A stretch of 64,000 nucleotides of DNA from Calothrix sp. NIES-4105 (GTDB lineage Bacteria > Cyanobacteriota > Cyanobacteriia > Cyanobacteriales > Nostocaceae), in NCBI RefSeq assembly GCF_002368415.1, contig NZ_AP018290.1, positions 10,159,717 to 10,223,716 on the forward strand, read 5' to 3'. The notes below the pieces were generated by a model. It was not told where the DNA came from. It saw only the letters and a list, made by a program, of their open reading frames with translations, and made no database searches. Numbering within the stretch: position 1 is the first letter of the stretch; each line of letters begins with the position of its first letter. The translations under genes were made by a program, and so were the position numbers. Below, piece after piece: positions 17,006 through 25,830 of the stretch.

Positions 17006-17962
17006 TTAATTCTCCTGAACTAGGTCACGAATTGTTGCACCCAAAATTTGTGTCATTAATCCTACTGATTCTAGTTCTTGTACTCCCGGAACAGTTTTCC
17101 CGTAATTTGGATGAGCTAAATAGTCTAGCCAAAATCTAATGAACTTTACAAATGACCAAGCAAAAACATTTCCTTCTCTAATTAGTGTTGCTTCTTCCGG
17201 TAGCATTTCAAGCGTTGAAAGCTTTAAAATTGGTTCTTGCCAATTTGAAAGTCTAAAATCAAATATAAAAATATTTTCATAGTCTACCAACATCGTATAA
17301 GGTACAAGTTGTTTAGCTTGAATAGGAGCTAGTTTTTCAAGCATATCGTTAAAATTAAGCCAGTCGCTTAACCGAAAGTCTACAACCATAACGATTTCGC
17401 CAGTTGGGCGTTGAACCATAAGTGCAAATTGTTTGTAGAAAGGCGCCTGTGGAATATACATATTTAATTCCATGTTTAGTTTTAGTTCGCACGGGCGAGA
17501 ACTATCCTCTGAATCTAACTCACTAATTCTCGCGTCTAAAATATGCACCATTAAGCCTACTGATTCTAATTCTTGTACTCCTGGAACTGCTTTTCCGTAG
17601 TGTGGATGAGCCAAATAATCTAACCAAAATCTAATGTATCTTATAAGTGATAAACCAAAAATTTTTTTCTCTTTGATTAGTGTTGCTGACTCTGGTAGCA
17701 TTTCAAGCGTAGAAAGCTTTAATATCGGTTTTTGCCAATTTGATTGTCTCAAATCAAACACAAAAATATGTTCAAAGTCCACTAACATTGCGTAAGGAAC
17801 TACTTGTTTAGCTTGAATAGGGGCTAGTTTTTCAAGGCTATCGGTGTATTTAATCCAGTCGCTTAACCGGAAGTCTACAATCATGACTATTTCACCAGTT
17901 GGGCGTTGAACTAAGAGGTCATATTTTTCGTAGAAAGGTGGCTGTGGGATATACATAGTCAA
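17006..17962 (-). CDS. Protein of unknown function with two tandem copies of a ~150-aa domain
   Basis: The 318 residues consist of two near-identical halves. Each begins MYIPQ(P/A)PFY, then VQRPTGEIVM(I/V)VDFRLSDW, LEKLAPIQAKQ, ML(V)D(F/Y)E(H/N)IF(V/I)FD, ILKLSTLEMLPE, FWLDYLAHP.YGK and VPGVQELESVGLM. DNA similarity between the halves is also high, so the duplication looks fairly recent. Strand order (a nucleotide-sugar-like VVDF, then a VPYTMLVDYENIFIFD strand) faintly resembles PD-(D/E)XK nuclease-like folds common in cyanobacteria, but no clear catalytic Lys is seen. Function not recognised. Its stop is three bases before the PIN-like gene's TTG start. Confidence 0.7.
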   Translation of the reverse strand: MTMYIPQPPFYEKYDLLVQRPTGEIVMIVDFRLSDWIKYTDSLEKLAPIQAKQVVPYAMLVDFEHIFVFDLRQSNWQKPILKLSTLEMLPESATLIKEKKIFGLSLIRYIRFWLDYLAHPHYGKAVPGVQELESVGLMVHILDARISELDSEDSSRPCELKLNMELNMYIPQAPFYKQFALMVQRPTGEIVMVVDFRLSDWLNFNDMLEKLAPIQAKQLVPYTMLVDYENIFIFDFRLSNWQEPILKLSTLEMLPEEATLIREGNVFAWSFVKFIRFWLDYLAHPNYGKTVPGVQELESVGLMTQILGATIRDLVQEN

Positions 17963-18162
17963 GTCCCGCTCTTCTGAGGTTCATTACTTGTAGATTAACA
18001 TAAGTATAAAGAACATACGTTCTTTTTAATTTAATTTTTATAACTAATTTTAATTTCTAAAATTTGTATTAATATTCAGAACAGGTGTTATTATTAATTT
18101 AATTTTTATAAGTAGTCTTGATTCTAATGCATGTTCTAATATGATATTAAGATATTATCATT

Positions 18163-19128
18163 CTAAGCCCGCTTCCGTTTAAGATTTTCAACGGCAGCCA
18201 AGCGGACGTTTTTGCTTTCATCTTGACTTAACTTTTTTAAAATACTTCCATCTACATTCTTGTGTGCTGCTACCGATTGACGAATATCAAACCATGAATG
18301 TTGTGCTAATTGCTGTAAAACATGACTAGGCGTATTTGGATTCTTTGCAACCGCAAGAAGAATAATTTCGTATTTGTCTTGTGCTAAAATTTCTAAAACG
18401 TAATCAGGCGTATTGTGATTTTCTGCTACCAAACGTAGCACATTCTTATTTGTATCTATTGATAACAATTTTAAAGCATTAGGTGGTGCAAACTTGTTTT
18501 CTGCTACCTCGCAACGAACATGTATATGTTTGTCTAGAGCCAGTTTATTTAGTATGCGTAAGTTTTTTGTTTCTCTTGCAACACAGCAGCGAATAGCAAA
18601 ATCGCTAGAAAAGGCTAACTGTTCTAAAATAATATTACTTAGTCTAGAAGGTGTTGTTGGATTTAATGCAACTGTTAGGCGCACACTTTCGTCTTGATCA
18701 CGTGCTAATAACCCTAAATATTTTAGTTCTGTTTTAGAGCTTTTTGCTACATAAAAGCGAATTTGCTTATTTTGATGACTTATCGCCCAATTAATGAATA
18801 AGTCTGGTAAATTATCGAATTCAAAGATTAAATCACAATTAGGATGGTCAACTGGAACAAATTTATCTAAAAGATTTGGTGTTTCTAATATGAGCAATTG
18901 AAGAGCCGAATTATTTAATACTTCGACCGGATATTGACAAAATAATTCTTCTAGTATGCGCGGTGGTGTGTTAGGATTTTGAGCGACAGCTTCTACAACT
19001 CCCTTATAACAGCTTTTTACTAATAAGCATAAACATTCTGCTGGTGTATTATCGTATGAAGCCAGTTCCTGCAGACGCTCTACAGGTGTACTACTATCAA
19101 GAACTTCTTCTAAGGGTCTGAGTTGCAT
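18163..19128 (-). CDS. LRV-repeat protein, 321 aa
   Basis: Starts MQLRPLEEVLDSSTPVERLQ, then VAQNPNTPPRILEELF and the cluster module VLNNSALQLLILETPNLLDK with LPDLFINWAI. About eight LRV repeats follow (VALNPTTPSRLS, VAENHNTPDYVLEILAQD, VAKNPNTPSHVLQQLAQH, VAAHKNVDGSILKKLSQD). In the shared module LENP is altered to LETP. It is the first gene of the same-strand LRV/MoxR series, separated by 200 nt of AT-rich spacer from the duplicated-domain gene. Confidence 0.85.
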   Translation of the reverse strand: MQLRPLEEVLDSSTPVERLQELASYDNTPAECLCLLVKSCYKGVVEAVAQNPNTPPRILEELFCQYPVEVLNNSALQLLILETPNLLDKFVPVDHPNCDLIFEFDNLPDLFINWAISHQNKQIRFYVAKSSKTELKYLGLLARDQDESVRLTVALNPTTPSRLSNIILEQLAFSSDFAIRCCVARETKNLRILNKLALDKHIHVRCEVAENKFAPPNALKLLSIDTNKNVLRLVAENHNTPDYVLEILAQDKYEIILLAVAKNPNTPSHVLQQLAQHSWFDIRQSVAAHKNVDGSILKKLSQDESKNVRLAAVENLKRKRA

Positions 19129-19194
19129 ATCTTTATTTAAATAGCTTTACCCTTATCTTTCCCTATTTAAATGCAAAAGTTTCAACAGCACGTT

Positions 19195-19236
19195 GCTCCC
19201 CTCTCCTCGTAGGAGAGGGGTTGGGGGAGAGGTTTT
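19195..19236. repeat. Dispersed repeat GCTCCCCTCTCC...GGAGAGGGGTTGGGGGAGAGG
   Basis: Contains a hairpin (CCCCTCTCCT / AGGAGAGGGG with a short loop) followed by TTGGGGGAGAGGTTT. An almost identical copy, one base different, lies at 43720-43760. Both are intergenic. Confidence 0.75.
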
Positions 19237-19316
19237 CATTCGGTCAGATCAAAATAAGGGCAGCGATTATAAATAATCACTGCCCTAAAATAAACTAATT
19301 ATCCCGCGCGGTTAAA

Positions 19317-19718
19317 TTAAGCAGGAATTAAAACTGTATCAATAATATGAATGACACCGTTGTCTGTTTCAACATCTGGTGTAACAACAGTCGCATCGTT
19401 TATTTTCACACCATTAGATGCATCAACTTTTACGTCGCTTCCTTCAACAGTAGTAGCCGAGTCAAGCTTCACTACATCTGTTGAAAGCACTTTACCTGAA
19501 ACAACATGGTAAGTCAAAATTTTCTTAAGTTGCGGAATATCCTGAAGCAATGAATCTACGGTTCCTTCTGGTAATTTAGCGAACGCATCATCAGTAGGTG
19601 CAAACACTGTGAATGGGCCGGCGCCTTTGAGGGTGTCTACTAAACCAGCAGCTTTGACTGCTGCAACTAAGGTATTAAATGAACCTGCATTAACGGCGGT
19701 ATCAACGATGTCAGCCAT
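19317..19718 (-). CDS. Fasciclin (FAS1) domain protein
   Basis: A single FAS1 domain fills the 133 residues: [37 protein letters not shown] (the H1/FAS1 core), [13 protein letters not shown] and [16 protein letters not shown]1 proteins are adhesion or ligand-binding modules. There is no signal peptide, as in other short cyanobacterial FAS1 proteins, so its location is unclear. Single gene with its own upstream region. Confidence 0.92.
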   Translation of the reverse strand: MADIVDTAVNAGSFNTLVAAVKAAGLVDTLKGAGPFTVFAPTDDAFAKLPEGTVDSLLQDIPQLKKILTYHVVSGKVLSTDVVKLDSATTVEGSDVKVDASNGVKINDATVVTPDVETDNGVIHIIDTVLIPA

Positions 19719-19958
19719 GTGTTTTGTGAGTGATTGTATATTTCGTTACTAACTTAACATTGTCTTTAGTATTCTGAATATCTATCTTTAGATAGGTTAA
19801 ATCACTAAAATTCATGTGATAAAAAAACTTTAATTAAAATTTAACCATGCGTTCCATCTTTAGGCAGAGGTAAAAATATTAATTAAGGTTTAAATAAAAT
19901 TAAAATTAGATTTTTACTTATATTAATGATAAATTAAACTTATTTACATCGAATTAAT

Positions 19959-20399
19959 ATGGCTGTAATTAACAAAATAATTGATATCCAAACACATCAA
20001 GGTATTAATATTCACAACATTACTCCACAAATTGAATTAATTGTGGCATCGACTTCTATACAAAACGGTTATGTGTTAGTATTTTCTCGCCATACAACTA
20101 CTGCGTTAGCTGTTAACGAGAATGAAGAAAGATTACTTGAAGATATTAAAGTGTTTTTAGAAAAGCTGGCGCCATTAAATGACCGCTATTTACACAATGA
20201 TTTACATTTAAGACCAAATATTCCACCAGATGAGCCAAAAAATGCTCATTCGCATTTAATGGCGATGATGCTCAATAATACTGAAATTATTCCAATTGTT
20301 GATGGTAAGTTAGGGTTGGGAACTTATCAATCTATTTTATTTTTTGAATTAGACGGCGCGCGTAAGCGTAGTATATTATGTCAAGTTTCCGGAGAATAA
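19959..20399 (+). CDS. YjbQ/UPF0047 family protein
   Basis: A 146-residue protein with the family motifs: VFSRHTTTALAVNENE (His and Thr of the putative active site), an RPNIPPDEPKNAHSHLMAMM segment with NAHSHL, and DGKLGLGTYQSILFFELDG. Members trimerise and some show weak thiamine-phosphate synthase activity in vivo; the physiological role is open. Length is normal. Confidence 0.9.
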   Translation: MAVINKIIDIQTHQGINIHNITPQIELIVASTSIQNGYVLVFSRHTTTALAVNENEERLLEDIKVFLEKLAPLNDRYLHNDLHLRPNIPPDEPKNAHSHLMAMMLNNTEIIPIVDGKLGLGTYQSILFFELDGARKRSILCQVSGE

Positions 20400-20409
20400 T
20401 TAATGCATT

Positions 20410-21390
20410 TTATTTACAATGCCAAGAGTTAACCAAGGAATTATCATGTAAATGTTGTTGCAATGATTCAAATGCACCATCTTGCTTTTGAACATAGGCG
20501 CCGATAAATGAACCAATAGTTTCAGCTATTAACCAACGAATTGAGTCTACTGGTTGGGTTGCAGGAAAATCAACAGAGTTTCTAGCGGTAGTAGAGTCGA
20601 GCGGATGAGCGATGGTAAAATGATTTGCGCCTTCTAATAGAACAACATAATTGTCATTTCTACCACCAGTAATAGCTTCGTTCCAAGTACGCATTACAGG
20701 TGTGGTTGCATCCCCAGATTCAATACCGTACATTTCACTGTTATTGGCAATAACACCATCATTCGTACCAGCTAAAAGCAACATGGGCAATTTATCGGGT
20801 AATGGTAAAACTGTGCCAGGTGGATAACCTTGCATAATATACCCCATGCTATGGACACCATATCCAAAGCTTGCAACGACTTGACTAAATAATTCAGGAT
20901 TAGCATTCTCAATTGCAATCCTACCACCAGCAGAATGTCCACCTAAAACAATACTCTGTAAGTCTAATAATCCTGCTAGAACTCCTTGCGCTTGTAACTG
21001 TTCGAGTTTAAAAAGCAGCGTTGATAACGTTACACTTGTAGGTTTAGTACCGTAAATATCCGGTTTTGATGCAGCAAAGTCTCCACCTGGTGATAAATTT
21101 ACGCTTCCTGCAAACTCTTCTGCAACAAAATTAAATGTCACTACTACCAACCCACGTTGAGCAAGATTTTCTGCCAACCACTGATATACAAAAGCTTCAC
21201 AGTTATATCCGTTGAATAGAATTACAACCGGAAAAGGCGCCTTTGCTGCATCTGCTGGTACACTTAAAGATCTTTTTGCCTCTTCGGTGCTTACGGATAC
21301 TGCTGGATAAAAAACTTTTAGGAAAATTGTATCAAAGGGGGGTTGAAAGTTAGGAATTTTTGTAACTTCAAAGTATGCACGAACAGTCAT
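20410..21390 (-). CDS. Alpha/beta hydrolase, dienelactone-hydrolase/chlorophyllase-like
   Basis: A 326-residue alpha/beta hydrolase. It has an oxyanion region, PFPVVILFNGYNCEAFVYQW, the nucleophile elbow GGHSAGG (Ser), LLAGTNDGVI with the likely acid, and GANHFTIAHP with the catalytic His. No signal peptide is visible. Substrate unknown. The gene is 29 nt downstream of the NmrA-like gene on the same strand, so co-transcription is likely. Confidence 0.85.
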   Translation of the reverse strand: MTVRAYFEVTKIPNFQPPFDTIFLKVFYPAVSVSTEEAKRSLSVPADAAKAPFPVVILFNGYNCEAFVYQWLAENLAQRGLVVVTFNFVAEEFAGSVNLSPGGDFAASKPDIYGTKPTSVTLSTLLFKLEQLQAQGVLAGLLDLQSIVLGGHSAGGRIAIENANPELFSQVVASFGYGVHSMGYIMQGYPPGTVLPLPDKLPMLLLAGTNDGVIANNSEMYGIESGDATTPVMRTWNEAITGGRNDNYVVLLEGANHFTIAHPLDSTTARNSVDFPATQPVDSIRWLIAETIGSFIGAYVQKQDGAFESLQQHLHDNSLVNSWHCK

Positions 21391-21419
21391 AGGCTTTTTG
21401 AGATTAGAAAATAAATATA

Positions 21420-22091
21420 CTAGCTTAAATCGAATATCCCGAATTCAAACTGCCCGAATAACATATTTTTGTCTACTGCCGATAAGATTTTATTGTCTGC
21501 GCGCGTATCTAGAGTTCGGCAAACCAAATCGGCAACATCAGCACGATGGATAGTTCCAATAATGCGGATATCCTCAGTTAATACACCGTTTCCTGTAGCT
21601 GGTTCTGATTTTAAACCGCCCGGACGAACTATAGTATACGTCAAACCACTATTAATTAAGTGTTGTTCAGCTTTATCTTTTTCAATTAATACGGGTTGTA
21701 GTACCGCCAAAGTTTGAGGAGAAAGTGCTGATACGCTATTTCCAGTCCCAATCGACGTTACTAGTATAAATTTTTTCACATCCTTAGCAACCGCAGCATC
21801 AATTAAATTTTTGTTACCTGGGTAGTCAGGTTTGATGCCATCTTGAGGTAAACCACCAATTGTACTTATCACAACATCAATTGGTTTTTCTGACTGCCCC
21901 AGCCCACGCTTCAGGTCATCTGGTACCATCGCATCCCCAATAACAACAGAAGCTCCTATTGCCTCAAGTTCCGCACGGGATGCTTCACTTCGCAGCAGTG
22001 CAATAACATGATGACCCTGTTTGGTAAGACTAAGAGCAATTTCTCTACCAACACCACGACTTGCACCAGCTAAAAAAATAGAAGTTGTCAT
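21420..22091 (-). CDS. NAD(P)-binding, NmrA/atypical SDR-like protein
   Basis: A 223-residue Rossmann protein from the ATG at 22091 (a TTG at 22103 would add four residues). It has the glycine motif FLAGASRGVGREIALSL, then VVISTIGG, KFILVTSIG, the YTIVRPGGL strand and HRADVADLV. This is the atypical SDR / NmrA-like layout, which acts as an NAD(P)-dependent reductase or redox sensor. The normal Tyr-x3-Lys is not evident. Probable operon with the downstream hydrolase. Confidence 0.82.
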   Translation of the reverse strand: MTTSIFLAGASRGVGREIALSLTKQGHHVIALLRSEASRAELEAIGASVVIGDAMVPDDLKRGLGQSEKPIDVVISTIGGLPQDGIKPDYPGNKNLIDAAVAKDVKKFILVTSIGTGNSVSALSPQTLAVLQPVLIEKDKAEQHLINSGLTYTIVRPGGLKSEPATGNGVLTEDIRIIGTIHRADVADLVCRTLDTRADNKILSAVDKNMLFGQFEFGIFDLS

Positions 22092-22212
22092 ACTTAACCA
22101 CAATCAATAATTATTGTTTAGAAAGAAAGAGGGTTTGTTGCCACGAATACTGCTAGAAGCAACTAAGATTAAAGCATCAACCTTCATAACACCCCCCAAG
22201 TCTTAATTATCC

Positions 22213-23778
22213 ATGCCCCTGTCGCGTTTAGTTACCTTAATTGTAGGTTTAATCGTCATTTTGGCAATGAGCCTATGGCTGATTGACTCGCTTTCCCGAC
22301 TTTACTGGCAGTTGTCCTACTCTTCTCCTTTGCTGGGCAACTTACTATTATTACTGCTTGTTCTCTTAGTTGGGGCACTAATCGCAGCATTTGTTTACTA
22401 TGTCATCGTAATTAAAAACGGTGATCAAAAACGCCGTACCAAAGAGCGGCGCCGTGTTACACCTGCCGAAATTCCTGCTGCAAAGTCTGAAGCTGCATCT
22501 TCAACACTGCAAGCAGTGCGTCAGCAAGTTTCCCAAATACAAGACGAAGTAACACGTCAAGCATTATTAAGTAAATCTAAAGAAATTGAAGCAAACTTAG
22601 CGCGCGGTGAAATTCAAGTTGTGGTGTTCGGTACAGGAAGCGCAGGTAAAACATCATTGGTGAATGCCATAATGGGGCGAATGGTTGGCAGAGTCGATGC
22701 ACCAATGGGTACAACTACCGTAGGTGAAACTTACTGTTTGCGGTTGAAGGGGTTAGAACGTAAGATTTTAATAACCGATACACCTGGTATTTTAGAAGCA
22801 GGAGTTGCCGGAACCGAAAGAGAACAACTCGCGCGCGAGCTAGCTACCGAAGCTGATTTATTATTATTTGTAGTTGATAACGATTTACGACGTTCAGAAT
22901 ATCAACCTTTAAAAGCTTTAGCAGAAATTGGTAAACGCTCGATTCTCGTTCTCAACAAAACTGATTTATACACAGATGAAGACAAAGAAGCAATTGTCGC
23001 AAGATTACGCGAGCGTGTGCGTGGATTTATCTCAACAAACGATGTAGTCACAATTTCCGCCAACCCTCAATCTGTTGAACTAGAAAATGGAGAGCTAATC
23101 AAACCAGAGCCAGAAGTGTTGCCGTTGTTACGAAGAATGGCAGCAATATTACGTGCTGAAGGAGAAGATTTAGTTGCCGATAATATTCTCTTACAATCAC
23201 TACGCTTAGGAGAAGAAGCTCGTAAACTCATCGACACACAACGGCGCCGTACTGCCGATAAAATAGTCGAGCGATTTCAATGGATAGGAGCAGGTGTAGT
23301 ATCAGTTACACCATTACCAGTAGTAGACTTACTAGCAACAGCAGCAGTAAACGCTCAAATGGTAGTAGAAATTGGGCGAGTATATGGTTGTGAGTTAAAC
23401 ACCGAACGTGGACGCGAACTAGCACTATCGCTAGCCAAAACTATCGCGGGTCTGGGAATTGTAAAAGGCGCCTTAGAATTACTATCAACAGCACTACAAC
23501 TCAACGTTGGTACATTTGTTATAGGTAGAGCAATTCAAGGTGTAACAGCTGCCTATTTAACCAGAATTGCAGGTAAAAGCTTTATTGAGTATTTTCGCAA
23601 TGACCAAGACTGGGGTGACGGTGGGATGACCGAAGTAGTACAGCGTCAGTTTCAACTTAACCGTCGCGACGAGTTCGTCAGAGCATTTATTCAAGAAGCA
23701 ATAGCCAAAGTAGTAAAACCATTAGCCGATAAAGCCACTGCGGTAATGGATGAAGTCGATGAAAAACTAGATAAATAA
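22213..23778 (+). CDS. Membrane-associated GTPase with DUF697 domain
   Basis: A 521-residue protein. Two membrane segments lie in the first 66 residues (VTLIVGLIVILAMSLWLI and LLGNLLLLLLVLLVGALIAA). A TRAFAC-type GTPase domain follows, with P-loop GTGSAGKTS (140-148), switch TTTVGE, G3 DTPG and G4 NKTD. The C-terminal DUF697 domain contains hydrophobic hairpins (GAGVVSVTPLPVVDLLATAA). Such YcjF/DUF697 GTPases are common in cyanobacteria and chloroplast-related lineages; the role is unknown. Followed 13 nt later by the Rpn nuclease gene. Confidence 0.88.
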   Translation: MPLSRLVTLIVGLIVILAMSLWLIDSLSRLYWQLSYSSPLLGNLLLLLLVLLVGALIAAFVYYVIVIKNGDQKRRTKERRRVTPAEIPAAKSEAASSTLQAVRQQVSQIQDEVTRQALLSKSKEIEANLARGEIQVVVFGTGSAGKTSLVNAIMGRMVGRVDAPMGTTTVGETYCLRLKGLERKILITDTPGILEAGVAGTEREQLARELATEADLLLFVVDNDLRRSEYQPLKALAEIGKRSILVLNKTDLYTDEDKEAIVARLRERVRGFISTNDVVTISANPQSVELENGELIKPEPEVLPLLRRMAAILRAEGEDLVADNILLQSLRLGEEARKLIDTQRRRTADKIVERFQWIGAGVVSVTPLPVVDLLATAAVNAQMVVEIGRVYGCELNTERGRELALSLAKTIAGLGIVKGALELLSTALQLNVGTFVIGRAIQGVTAAYLTRIAGKSFIEYFRNDQDWGDGGMTEVVQRQFQLNRRDEFVRAFIQEAIAKVVKPLADKATAVMDEVDEKLDK

Positions 23779-23791
23779 CCCCAATATTATA

Positions 23792-24637
23792 ATGGCGCGC
23801 GTTTTCATTAATCCCAAAACAGATTTTGCATTCAAAAAAATCTTTGGCTCCAAGCAGAGCAAAGATATTTTGATTAGTTTTTTGAATGCAATTCTTTATA
23901 ATGAGCAAGATGAAATTCAAGATTTGGTAATTCTCGACCCTTATCAGGCGCCTCGAATCAAAGGCATTAAAGATACTTATTTAGATGTAAAAGCAACACT
24001 AGCAGATGGCACAACCGTAATTATAGAAATGCAGGTGCTAAACGTTTTGGGGTTTGAGAAACGAGTTTTATATAATGCAGCAAAAGCATTCTCGATTCAA
24101 TTAGGAATTGGAGAGGACTATACTTTATTGAACCCAGTAATTGCGCTAACAATCACCGATTTTGAAATGTTTCCAGGCAATGACCGAATTATTTCGCGCT
24201 ATCGTCTTAAAGAAAAAGATGACTTAACCGACTATAGCGATGATATAGAGTTAGTGTTTGTAGAGTTGCCTAAGTTTACAAAAGAACTTGATGACTTAGA
24301 AACATCTGTTGATAAGTGGCTGTACTTCCTAAAATCAGCGAATGAACTTGAAACAGTGCCACCCAAAATGGGTGAAGTCCCTGCAATAAACCATGCGTTT
24401 ACAGTGGCAGAGCAAAGTAAGTTGACCAAAAAAGAATTGGATGCTTTGGAAAAGCGCGAGATGTTTTTACATGATAACCGCAATGCTATTTTGAAAGCAA
24501 AACAAGAGGGTGAACAAAAAGGGCGCCAAGAAGAACGCTTAGAGATCGCGCGTTCGCTGTTGGATGTATTAGACGAAGAAACAATTGCCCAAAAAACAGG
24601 TTTAACAGTGGGAGAAGTACGAAGGTTGAAGAAATAA
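23792..24637 (+). CDS. Rpn-family PD-(D/E)XK nuclease/putative transposase
   Basis: A 281-residue protein, MARVFINPKTDFAFKKIFGS.... The start is typical of Rpn/PDDEXK_2 family proteins. The nuclease core is DTYLDVKATL...VIIEMQV (Asp ... Glu-x-Gln variant of the PD-(D/E)XK site). The C-terminus has EQKGRQEERLEIARSLLDVL and a helix-turn-like IAQKTGLTVGEVRRLKK, both usual for the family. E. coli Rpn proteins promote RecA-independent recombination and have recently been linked to phage defence. The gene looks intact. Confidence 0.88.
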   Translation: MARVFINPKTDFAFKKIFGSKQSKDILISFLNAILYNEQDEIQDLVILDPYQAPRIKGIKDTYLDVKATLADGTTVIIEMQVLNVLGFEKRVLYNAAKAFSIQLGIGEDYTLLNPVIALTITDFEMFPGNDRIISRYRLKEKDDLTDYSDDIELVFVELPKFTKELDDLETSVDKWLYFLKSANELETVPPKMGEVPAINHAFTVAEQSKLTKKELDALEKREMFLHDNRNAILKAKQEGEQKGRQEERLEIARSLLDVLDEETIAQKTGLTVGEVRRLKK

Positions 24638-24638
24638 A

Positions 24639-25301
24639 CTACCTTGTAGATAAAGTGACAGGCGCCTCAAGAGATAATACATAAACACTGCTTTGAGGAA
24701 TTTGGACGATACGAGTATTTTCTTCTGTACGTAAACCTGAAACAATACCGACTGCACTACCTAGCATGGCACCTCTATCAAACTGTTCGGGGTCGCCTTG
24801 TCCCATAAAGCCCATAACACTACCGCCAAGTCTACCAAAAACTGAACCAGTTTCTACAGCTTTATCATTCGCGCGTTTGTGAGTAATAGTAGTACCGGGA
24901 ATTACTTGGCTCTCGGCAGTAATTTTAACTATTCTGCCTCTAATTACTAAAGATTGAGCAATAATTTTGGCGCCTTTGTTAGCAGGTTTAAGCACAATAG
25001 TCACGGGAGTATTTTCTGGTACTAATACATTACCTTGACTATCTTGAATTGCTTGTGCCAAAGGAACAGTTAAAGGGAACTCTTGTTTTTGTCCTACATC
25101 TATAGTAATGGGTGCCGGGAACGAAACAATAATTGCAGTATCTTGAGGAATTGAAATTTCTTGACTTGGACTAACAACGGTTTGAGGTTGTGCTTTTACA
25201 GGAGTATTAGTAGCTGTATTTTTAACTTGAGCATTCGCAGGTAATATATAAGTTAGTAGAGCAATAGAGCAAGCAAGGCTTAACAACATGTGCTTTTTCA
25301 T
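24639..25301 (-). CDS. Secreted/periplasmic protein of unknown function
   Basis: A 220-residue protein from the ATG at 25301. Signal peptide: MKKHMLLSLACSIALLTYIL ending PANAQ. An earlier in-frame ATG (25355) would hide the signal peptide. The mature part has Pro/Thr/Gln-rich segments, IPQDTAIIVSFPAPITIDVG and VPENTPVTIVLKP. Near residue 150 is a Gly-rich hydrophobic stretch, GSVFGRLGGSVMGFMGQGD. Similar to cyanobacterial exported proteins without assigned function. It converges on the Rpn gene with one base between stops. Confidence 0.7.
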   Translation of the reverse strand: MKKHMLLSLACSIALLTYILPANAQVKNTATNTPVKAQPQTVVSPSQEISIPQDTAIIVSFPAPITIDVGQKQEFPLTVPLAQAIQDSQGNVLVPENTPVTIVLKPANKGAKIIAQSLVIRGRIVKITAESQVIPGTTITHKRANDKAVETGSVFGRLGGSVMGFMGQGDPEQFDRGAMLGSAVGIVSGLRTEENTRIVQIPQSSVYVLSLEAPVTLSTR

Positions 25302-25398
25302 AGTTTTTAATCCTTTATACGTAAGTAATGTTTTATAAGGTGTGTGTCGCTTCATTCATTTATATGTTTGGCGCCATCTGTTTATGCAGTTATATCGT

Positions 25399-25782
25399 TT
25401 AACGACTTTTTAACCAATTCCATCCAGAACCTTCACGATAAAGCCAATAGTCTCCATGTAACGGCTCATATTCAGTGTAGGAATTATTTGGCAATCTGAT
25501 TTTGACATTACTACAACTGCCTTCAACTTCAATAGTTATATAATTTTCCTGATCGGGTGTTTGCAGTAACCTGTCTCGAATAAAACTTCGTCTTTCTCTA
25601 CCATTAGTGAAGCAACGTACACGAATTACTGAATTACTACTATTTGAATTATCTATTATGTAGGGAAGAATTTGAGAATCAGAAATATGATGCTTGGAGT
25701 TTGGTTTTTGTGCATTTGCTGGTAGGTGAGGCGCCCATAAAACTAAACAGGCAACAAATGCAAATTTTGGTTGAATTTTCAT
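25399..25782 (-). CDS. Small exported protein
   Basis: 127 residues with a clear signal peptide (MKIQPKFAFVACLVLWAPHL, cleavage after PANA). The mature part holds two Cys (VRCFTNG, GSCSNVKI) and a C-terminal Trp/Tyr-rich segment, HGDYWLYREGSGWNW. No known domain recognised. It lies between two other exported-protein genes on the same strand. Confidence 0.65.
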   Translation of the reverse strand: MKIQPKFAFVACLVLWAPHLPANAQKPNSKHHISDSQILPYIIDNSNSSNSVIRVRCFTNGRERRSFIRDRLLQTPDQENYITIEVEGSCSNVKIRLPNNSYTEYEPLHGDYWLYREGSGWNWLKSR

Positions 25783-25791
25783 GGTTTTATC

Positions 25792-25819
25792 GTAGAGACG
25801 TTACATGTAACGTCTCTAC
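25792..25819. repeat. Perfect 28-bp palindrome
   Basis: Arms GTAGAGACGTTACA and its exact complement, with no loop. A near copy (one mismatch) lies at 51333-51362. It is intergenic, upstream of the small exported protein. Confidence 0.8.
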
Positions 25820-25830
25820 ACATTTATGAA

